Source of the DNA: Candidatus Woesearchaeota archaeon
Lineage (GTDB): Archaea; Nanobdellota; Nanobdellia; Woesearchaeales; JAGVZT01
Assembly (NCBI GenBank): GCA_019323665.1
Contig: JAHWHA010000058.1
Coordinates: 1 to 5,450, forward strand
Direction of reading: 5' to 3'
Length of the DNA: 5,450 nucleotides
Part shown: piece after piece, positions 1 through 3,160 of the stretch
Position numbering within the stretch: position 1 is the first letter of the stretch
Layout: the number at the start of each line of letters is the position of its first letter
Program-made: the position numbers and the translations under genes
Notes under the pieces: model-generated
What the model was told of the DNA's origin: nothing
Seen by the model: the letters and a program-made list of their open reading frames with translations, nothing else
Databases searched by the model: none

Positions 1-2
1 TA

Positions 3-10
3 TTTATATA
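3..10 (+). promoter_or_regulatory. TATA-box-like element upstream of the asparagine synthase-like gene
   Basis: The octamer TTTATATA is a close match to the archaeal TATA consensus. Its centre lies about 28 nt before the ATG at 35 and 19 nt before the GTG at 26. In archaea transcription starts about 25 nt downstream of the TATA centre, which here falls near 32-35. That spacing would suit a leaderless mRNA starting at the ATG at 35. The window begins just upstream, so a longer transcript from an upstream gene cannot be excluded. Confidence 0.5.
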
Positions 11-25
11 TTCTAAGGAGTTTAT

Positions 26-916
26 GTGACAATTATGAAAGAGCTTTTCCCTGATGGAACTGGAAACATTGTTGAGGAAGCAACTTGGCAACAACTTATG
101 CACACACTTAAATCTGATGAGTCCATAATAGACAAGACAAATGCAACTCTTAAAATTAAAGAAGCTCTCATTGGTAGTGTAAAGTCACGAGCTTCACATG
201 GCTGTGGTGTTCTCTTTTCAGGTGGTGTTGATTCTGCTACTATTGCAATGATTCTCAACCAGCTTGGTGTTTGCTTCAAATGTTTCACTGTCGGAACTCA
301 AGATTCAAAGGATTTGCTATTTGCTGAGAAGATTGCAGAAGAGTATGGTTTTGAGAATGTTGTAAAGATTTTTAATGAAGATAAAGTTATTCAGCTCTTC
401 AAAGATGTTATAAAGCTGCTCAACAGGACAGACACTGTAAGCGTTGGTGTGGGTTCAGTTATGTTAGGGGGATTAAAGTTGGCTAAAAAGAATAATTGCA
501 GCTGCGTGTTTACAGGGCTTGGGGCTGAAGAGATCTTTGGTGGCTATCAGAGGCACATTGAAGCTGCTGATCTGAACAGAGAGTGCTGGCGCGGTTTATT
601 GGATGTTTTTTGGGAACGTGATCTGAAAAGAGACTGCACAATAGCAAAGCACGTTGGTATTGGTGTTGCCACACCTTTTTTGGACAGTGAGGTTATCAAA
701 GCTGCAATGATGATTCCTGCAAAGTTCAAGTATAAGGAGGGTTACAAAAAATATGTTCTTAGGGAAGCTGCAGAAGAGCTTGGATTAAAGCATGAGTATG
801 CATTCAGAAGAAAGCTTGCTGGTCAGTACGGTTCAGGGTTTGACAAGGTGCTTGAAAGAGCTGCCAAACAAAAGGGTTTTGAGAAGAAGCGAGATTATCT
901 TAAATCGTTATCTTGA
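26..916 (+). CDS. Asparagine synthase-like ATP-pyrophosphatase (no glutaminase domain)
   Basis: The 296-residue protein matches only the C-terminal synthetase half of AsnB-type asparagine synthases. This half activates a carboxylate with ATP and transfers an amino group. Visible motifs are the PP-loop SGGVDS at residues 65-70, GLGAEEIFGGY at 164-174 (family form GxGADExFGGY), TPFLD at 216-220 and a YKKYVLREAAEELG helix near 240-253. The N-terminal Ntn glutaminase domain, with its catalytic Cys2, is absent. The protein therefore either uses free ammonia, takes ammonia from a separate partner, or acts on a different substrate. The start is ambiguous. The Shine-Dalgarno AAGGAG at 15-20 sits 5 nt before the GTG at 26, while the TATA position fits the ATG at 35 (MKELFPDG). 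An ATG at 24 is followed at once by TGA. The gene is convergent with the GTPase with no gap. Family is confident; substrate is unknown. Confidence 0.88.
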   Translation: MTIMKELFPDGTGNIVEEATWQQLMHTLKSDESIIDKTNATLKIKEALIGSVKSRASHGCGVLFSGGVDSATIAMILNQLGVCFKCFTVGTQDSKDLLFAEKIAEEYGFENVVKIFNEDKVIQLFKDVIKLLNRTDTVSVGVGSVMLGGLKLAKKNNCSCVFTGLGAEEIFGGYQRHIEAADLNRECWRGLLDVFWERDLKRDCTIAKHVGIGVATPFLDSEVIKAAMMIPAKFKYKEGYKKYVLREAAEELGLKHEYAFRRKLAGQYGSGFDKVLERAAKQKGFEKKRDYLKSLS

Positions 917-2011
917 TTATCTCATATGCAGCTCCACAACATCCTTGTCTTTCAGCATATAATCTAATCTCCTAATCTTCAATCCGGGGAATCTTGCGCT
1001 GCCCCACACTCTGGCGTACTTGAATTTGCTCTTGAAATCGCGATGCAATTTGTCACAAACATCACCTACAGAGGCATTGTGCTTCAGTATTAAAGCCTCT
1101 TTCATATCAGCCTTCTTGCCTGGCTGCTTGCAGTATATCCTTATTAGGTTTAGTTTCTCAAAGATAAGCCTTTTGAGTTCATCCAATCCAATATCATTGT
1201 CTGCGGATATGCATAAATCTGGTTCAATTCCCTGCTGCAGCTGCTTGAGCGTGTTCTTGTTCACCAGATCAATCTTGTTGAGCACAACAATTGCAGGTAC
1301 ATACACTTTATTGGCTTCAAGCACATCTATTAAATCGTCTTCATTAATATCCTCGCGGATGGTAATATCTGCGTTGTTTATCCTGAATTCTTTCAGTATC
1401 CCTTTAATTGTTTCCTCCTGCATTGAAAGTTTTTTTGTGGCCAGGATGATATTGATACCTCCTTTGGAGGTTTTCTTGATTCTCACATCCGGAGGAAGTT
1501 TATTAAGCCTTAGCCCAATCTCATGCATCTCTTTTTGTACAATTTTTAACTGGCCGGGGTATTTAACATCCACTAGTATTATTACAAGGTCTGCTGAGCG
1601 TAGTACTGAGAATATTTCCTTACCTCTGCCTTTGCCTTGCGCTGCGCCCCTGATAATACCAGGGATATCAAGTATCTGTATGTCTGCACCCTCATACTTA
1701 AAAGCTCCAGGGATAACTGTCAAGGTTGTGAAATCATACGCTCCAACTTTCGAGTCTGCGTCTGTTAGCTTGTTGATGAGTGTTGACTTGCCAACTGATG
1801 GAAAGCCGAGCAGAACAACTGTGGCATCGCCTGATTTGCGCACAGAATAACCCTCACCCTTTTTGCCTGAGCCGCTTTTCTGCTCCTGCCTTTCCTTAAG
1901 CTGGGCAATCTTTGCTTTTACTAGTCCAATATGGTGCTGAGTTGCCTTGTTGTACTTGGTTTTTTTTAACTCGTCCTCAAGCTCCTTTATCTTGTCATCA
2001 TAGCTACTCAT
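917..2011 (-). CDS. DRG/Rbg-family GTPase with TGS domain
   Basis: The 364-residue protein has the layout of archaeal/eukaryotic developmentally regulated GTP-binding (DRG) proteins of the Obg-HflX superfamily. A charged N-terminal helix (residues 1-50) precedes the G domain. G1 is GFPSVGKST at 69-77, a likely G2 Thr lies at 95-96, G3 is DIPG at 115-118, G4 is NKID at 245-248 and G5 is SAD at 269-271. The segment between G3 and G4 carries the family insertion, and residues about 290-364 form a TGS domain. Family members associate with ribosomes and act in translation; that role is inferred here. The start at MSSYDDK (2011) is chosen because the frame stays open upstream only through the tRNA-Lys gene. 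No Shine-Dalgarno is visible. A TATA-like element at 2034-2040 lies about 26 nt before the ATG, which suggests leaderless initiation. The stop codon (917-919) abuts the TGA of the convergent gene. Confidence 0.94.
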   Translation of the reverse strand: MSSYDDKIKELEDELKKTKYNKATQHHIGLVKAKIAQLKERQEQKSGSGKKGEGYSVRKSGDATVVLLGFPSVGKSTLINKLTDADSKVGAYDFTTLTVIPGAFKYEGADIQILDIPGIIRGAAQGKGRGKEIFSVLRSADLVIILVDVKYPGQLKIVQKEMHEIGLRLNKLPPDVRIKKTSKGGINIILATKKLSMQEETIKGILKEFRINNADITIREDINEDDLIDVLEANKVYVPAIVVLNKIDLVNKNTLKQLQQGIEPDLCISADNDIGLDELKRLIFEKLNLIRIYCKQPGKKADMKEALILKHNASVGDVCDKLHRDFKSKFKYARVWGSARFPGLKIRRLDYMLKDKDVVELHMR

Positions 2012-2033
2012 AATTGGATGGAGAAAAGAGGTG

Positions 2034-2040
2034 TTTAAAA
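2034..2040 (-). promoter_or_regulatory. TATA-like element for the DRG GTPase
   Basis: On the minus strand this reads TTTTAAA, centred about 26 nt before the GTPase ATG. It sits between the tRNA-Lys oligo-T and the start codon. With no Shine-Dalgarno present, the spacing predicts transcription beginning at or next to the ATG (leaderless mRNA). Confidence 0.5.
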
Positions 2041-2048
2041 GGGTTTTG

Positions 2049-2053
2049 AAAAA
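2049..2053 (-). terminator. Oligo-T terminator after tRNA-Lys
   Basis: Five Ts on the minus strand follow the discriminator base of tRNA-Lys directly. Oligo-T tracts are the usual intrinsic terminators in archaea. This separates the tRNA transcript from the GTPase promoter just downstream. Confidence 0.55.
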
Positions 2054-2143
2054 TGGGCCCTGTGGGATTTGAACCCACGACCTACTGGTTAAGAGCTTCA
2101 ACCGCATAGCGACAGTTGCTCAGCCTGACTAAGCTAAGGACCC
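2054..2143 (-). tRNA. tRNA-Lys(CUU) with one intron
   Basis: The 90-nt gene becomes a 74-nt tRNA once 16 nt (2097-2112) are removed. The acceptor stem pairs GGGUCCU (2143-2137) with AGGGCCC (2061-2055) through 7 bp including one U-G. The discriminator is A73 (2054) and no CCA is encoded. The D stem is GCUU/GAGC. The T arm is GUGGG, loop UUCAAAU, CCCAC. After splicing the anticodon stem is a perfect ACUGG/CCAGU around the loop CUCUUAA, giving anticodon CUU at 2091-2093. Left unspliced, the stem cannot form and a naive reading of the region shows a false GAA anticodon. Position 21 reads U rather than the usual A. A TATA element lies upstream (2171-2178) and an oligo-T downstream. Confidence 0.94.
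2097..2112 (-). other. tRNA-Lys intron, 16 nt, position 30/31
   Basis: The BHB fold is textbook. The outer helix GAG/CUC pairs D-stem bases 22-24 with 32-34. The central helix is CAAC/GUUG (4 bp). The 5' bulge is UGU, cut after UG. The inner helix is CGC/GCG with a UAU loop. The 3' bulge is AAG, cut after AA. The predicted cuts restore the anticodon stem exactly. At 16 nt it is close to the smallest intron able to hold a complete inner hairpin. Confidence 0.92.
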
Positions 2144-2170
2144 ATCCGAATCAAGGTTGCTAAAATCAGG

Positions 2171-2178
2171 TTATAAAT
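2171..2178 (-). promoter_or_regulatory. TATA-like element for tRNA-Lys
   Basis: The minus strand reads ATTTATAA, centred about 31 nt before the first base of tRNA-Lys (2143). That predicts a transcription start a few nt upstream of the mature 5' end, as is usual for archaeal tRNA genes. Confidence 0.55.
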
Positions 2179-2198
2179 CTTTTTGTTTTGAATTATTG

Positions 2199-2204
2199 AA
2201 AAAA
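2199..2204 (-). terminator. Oligo-T terminator after the small Cys-rich gene
   Basis: Six Ts on the minus strand begin 5 nt after the TAA stop of the 2210-2665 gene, in an A/T-rich stretch with no strong hairpin. This is consistent with archaeal U-tract termination. Confidence 0.5.
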
Positions 2205-2209
2205 TAGGA

Positions 2210-2665
2210 TTATCTCTTTTTGCTTTTGGGCTCGTAATAATGGCACTTGTGCATGTTCTCTTCATCACAAACATACCATACCCCTTTGTTGTTCTGTTCC
2301 TGCAAAGAGTGCCTCTTTGCGCATACTTTAACCTTTCCCCTTTTCCAGATTCCTTTCCTGTACAGCGGGTCTTCTCCTTCATACTTGAAGACTCCATCAA
2401 CAACGCAGTGTCTGCATATAGGAAGTGTTTGTATAGTCTCTTGCTTTGATTTCAACTTGTGCTTTGCTGACTTCAATCTGTCAATAGCTGGTATGTGAAG
2501 AAATTTTTCAGTATGGACTTTTGGCATCTGGTTATCTGCCACAGGCAAAGTCTCAAATGGGATCCTATTTGAAAGTTTTGAAGCCGAGACATTAAAATCT
2601 GTTGTACTGTCTATAGATTTGTCACAATCAAGATTCTCTTTTGGTTTGAGATCATCCTTATTCAT
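2210..2665 (-). CDS. Unrecognised small protein with Cys/His-rich C-terminal half
   Basis: I do not recognise this 151-residue protein. Residues 1-80 are polar and low in aromatics, probably disordered, with Lys-rich patches near 62-75. The C-terminal half looks like a small metal-binding fold: C84-x2-C87, then C115 and H119, C133, and H139 with C141. Four to six of these could hold one or two zinc ions. The tail KSKKR is basic. The start is set at the ATG at 2665 rather than the TTG just before it. A purine-rich GAGGGGTGGAG lies 4 nt upstream of the ATG, and a TTTATATA box (2711-2718) lies about 50 nt upstream. The gene has its own oligo-T terminator, so it is probably monocistronic, lodged between tRNA genes. 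A nucleic-acid-binding role is possible but only a guess. Confidence 0.78.
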   Translation of the reverse strand: MNKDDLKPKENLDCDKSIDSTTDFNVSASKLSNRIPFETLPVADNQMPKVHTEKFLHIPAIDRLKSAKHKLKSKQETIQTLPICRHCVVDGVFKYEGEDPLYRKGIWKRGKVKVCAKRHSLQEQNNKGVWYVCDEENMHKCHYYEPKSKKR

Positions 2666-2710
2666 CAAACTCCACCCCTCAAATATGCTGAAGTAAAGAT
2701 GGGTGTGTTG

Positions 2711-2718
2711 TATATAAA
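2711..2718 (-). promoter_or_regulatory. TATA box for the small Cys-rich gene
   Basis: The minus strand reads TTTATATA, a consensus-quality archaeal TATA box. The expected transcription start is near 2688, leaving a leader of about 23 nt that contains the Shine-Dalgarno-like GAGGGGTGGAG. This supports the ATG at 2665 as a real start. Confidence 0.65.
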
Positions 2719-2760
2719 TTTTGTGTTTTATGACTACTCTACAATAGTTATATTGTAATT

Positions 2761-2771
2761 GATAAAGAAAA
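2761..2771 (-). terminator. T-rich terminator after tRNA-Cys
   Basis: Directly after the U73 discriminator the minus strand reads TTTTTCTTTAT, a T-rich tract typical of archaeal termination. It would end the Arg-Cys tRNA transcript. Confidence 0.6.
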
Positions 2772-2785
2772 AGCGGGAGGAGGGA

Positions 2786-2815
2786 GTTTCAACCACAACA
2801 ATTCAGTTTATGGCC
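2786..2815 (-). other. tRNA-Cys T-loop intron, 30 nt, position 59/60
   Basis: The T stem GAGGG/CCCUC itself is the outer helix of the BHB. T-loop bases UUCA pair with UGAA near the intron 3' end as the central helix, which can extend by one A-U pair. The 5' bulge AAG is cut after AA and the 3' bulge ACU is cut after AC. A 7-bp inner helix GCCAUAA/UUGUGGU (two G-U pairs) caps it. Splicing gives the standard loop UUCAAAU. Confidence 0.9.
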
Positions 2816-2837
2816 TTTGAACCCTCACATCATCGGG

Positions 2838-2872
2838 ATCTACATATCATCGCCTCGCGGCTCATCATCCCT
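2838..2872 (-). other. tRNA-Cys anticodon-loop intron, 35 nt, position 37/38
   Basis: This is at the canonical archaeal site. The outer helix is the anticodon stem AUCGG/CCGAU. The central helix pairs anticodon-loop CUGC with intron GUAG (one G-U). The bulges are AAA (cut after AA) and AUC (cut after AU). The inner helix is weak; instead a GCC-GCGA-GGC hairpin with a GNRA tetraloop is flanked by GAUGAU on both sides. Shifting both cuts by one nt gives the loop CUGCAAA instead of CUGCAAC, so the exact boundary is uncertain by 1 nt. Confidence 0.85.
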
Positions 2873-2927
2873 TTGCAGCCGATTGCCTTAACCAGATTTG
2901 GCCACTCCCGCAGCGGACCCAGAGGGA

Positions 2928-2956
2928 TTTTCGATAGCTATTAAGTTTTTCGCTAA
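2928..2956 (-). other. tRNA-Arg T-loop intron, 29 nt, position 59/60
   Basis: The T stem GAGGG/CCCUC is the outer BHB helix. UUCG pairs with CGAA as the 4-bp central helix, extendable by an A-U pair. Both bulges read AAU and are cut after AA. The inner helix is UAGC/GCUA. Splicing gives UUCGAAU, the standard T loop. The site and size match the T-loop intron in the adjacent tRNA-Cys. Confidence 0.9.
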
Positions 2957-2997
2957 TTCGAACCCTCGACTTACAGCTTAGAAGGCTGTCGCCCTAT

Positions 2998-3093
2998 TTG
3001 TCCAACCTAACTTCGCCGTATGGAATGGGACTCCGAGCACACAAAGGCGAGGATGTCCCATACTAATCTCGGTGTTAACGGACGAAACCGTTA
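2998..3093 (-). other. tRNA-Arg D-loop intron, 96 nt, position 19/20
   Basis: The outer helix CCUA/UAGG is a one-base register shift of the D stem. The central helix is GUCU/GGAC (one U-G). The 5' bulge GGU is cut after GG, the 3' bulge AAA is cut after AA, and the inner helix is AAC/GUU. Removal joins G18G19 to AUA-GGGC. The intron is long and has its own pairings, including a 7-bp AUGGGAC/GUCCCAU stem (3055-3061 with 3025-3031). No open reading frame or homing endonuclease fits in it. Confidence 0.9.
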
Positions 3094-3137
3094 CCAGACT
3101 AGGCTATGGGTCCTTTACCTGCTGGGGTTTTTGGTGG

Positions 3138-3145
3138 TTTTTAAA
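3138..3145 (-). promoter_or_regulatory. TATA-like element for the tRNA-Arg/tRNA-Cys unit
   Basis: The minus strand reads TTTAAAAA, centred about 29 nt before the first base of tRNA-Arg. It lies in the 47-bp gap after the GAPOR stop. No U-tract ends the GAPOR mRNA before this point, so read-through from GAPOR into the tRNAs is also possible. Confidence 0.5.
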
Positions 3146-3160
3146 TGTTTCTTCCAGAAT

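Larger units (their letters stand above)
2772..2911 (-). tRNA. tRNA-Cys(GCA) with two introns
   Basis: The gene spans 140 nt; removing introns of 35 nt (2838-2872) and 30 nt (2786-2815) leaves 75 nt. The acceptor stem is a perfect 7 bp, GCGGGAG (2911-2905) with CUCCCGC (2779-2773). The discriminator is U73 (2772), the hallmark identity base of tRNA-Cys. The D stem is GCC/GGC. The anticodon stem AUCGG/CCGAU encloses CUGCAAC with anticodon GCA at 2874-2876. The variable loop is 5 nt. The T stem GAGGG/CCCUC closes the loop UUCAAAU after splicing. No CCA is encoded. The gene lies 2 nt downstream of tRNA-Arg, with no room for its own promoter, so the two are surely co-transcribed. Confidence 0.94.
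2914..3113 (-). tRNA. tRNA-Arg(UCU) with two introns
   Basis: The gene spans 200 nt; removing 96 nt (2998-3093) and 29 nt (2928-2956) leaves a 75-nt tRNA. The acceptor stem is a perfect GGACCCA (3113-3107) with UGGGUCC (2921-2915), and the discriminator is G73. The mature D arm is GCCU, loop AGUCUGGAUA, GGGC. The D loop carries G18G19, and the bases GGAUAGGGC across the splice junction are what archaeal tRNA-Arg(UCU) usually has. The anticodon stem ACAGC/GCUGU encloses CUUCUAA, anticodon UCU at 2980-2982. The T arm is GAGGG, UUCGAAU, CCCUC. No CCA is encoded. It is the first gene of a two-tRNA unit with tRNA-Cys 2 nt downstream. A TATA-like element lies about 29 nt upstream. Confidence 0.95.

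Noticed and set aside
1020..1850. Plus-strand reading frame of 276 codons
   Set aside because: It is the antisense shadow of the DRG GTPase, whose G motifs prove the minus strand codes.
2012..2107. N-terminal extension of the GTPase reading frame by 32 residues
   Set aside because: These codons translate the 3' half of tRNA-Lys and its terminator; the family N-terminus begins at MSSYDDK and a TATA-like element lies between.
2085..2115. Reading tRNA-Lys unspliced as a tRNA with anticodon GAA (Phe)
   Set aside because: No anticodon stem forms around that reading, whereas removing 16 nt at the BHB gives a perfect stem and CUU, with other features matching tRNA-Lys.
2838..2872. Box C/D guide RNA in the tRNA-Cys intron, as in some archaeal tRNA-Trp introns
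   Set aside because: A box C-like AUGAUGA is present but no CUGA box D follows, and 35 nt is too short for a guide RNA.
2772..2911. Class II tRNA (Ser or Leu) with a long variable arm
   Set aside because: The extra length is explained by two BHB introns; the spliced form has a 5-nt variable loop, anticodon GCA and U73 of tRNA-Cys.
2759..2944. Plus-strand reading frame of 61 codons
   Set aside because: It is the antisense of tRNA-Cys and the 3' part of tRNA-Arg, with no start signals or protein-like composition.
2772..3113. CRISPR array or other direct-repeat array in the gene-poor stretch
   Set aside because: There are no regularly spaced direct repeats; the stretch is fully accounted for by two tRNA genes and their introns.
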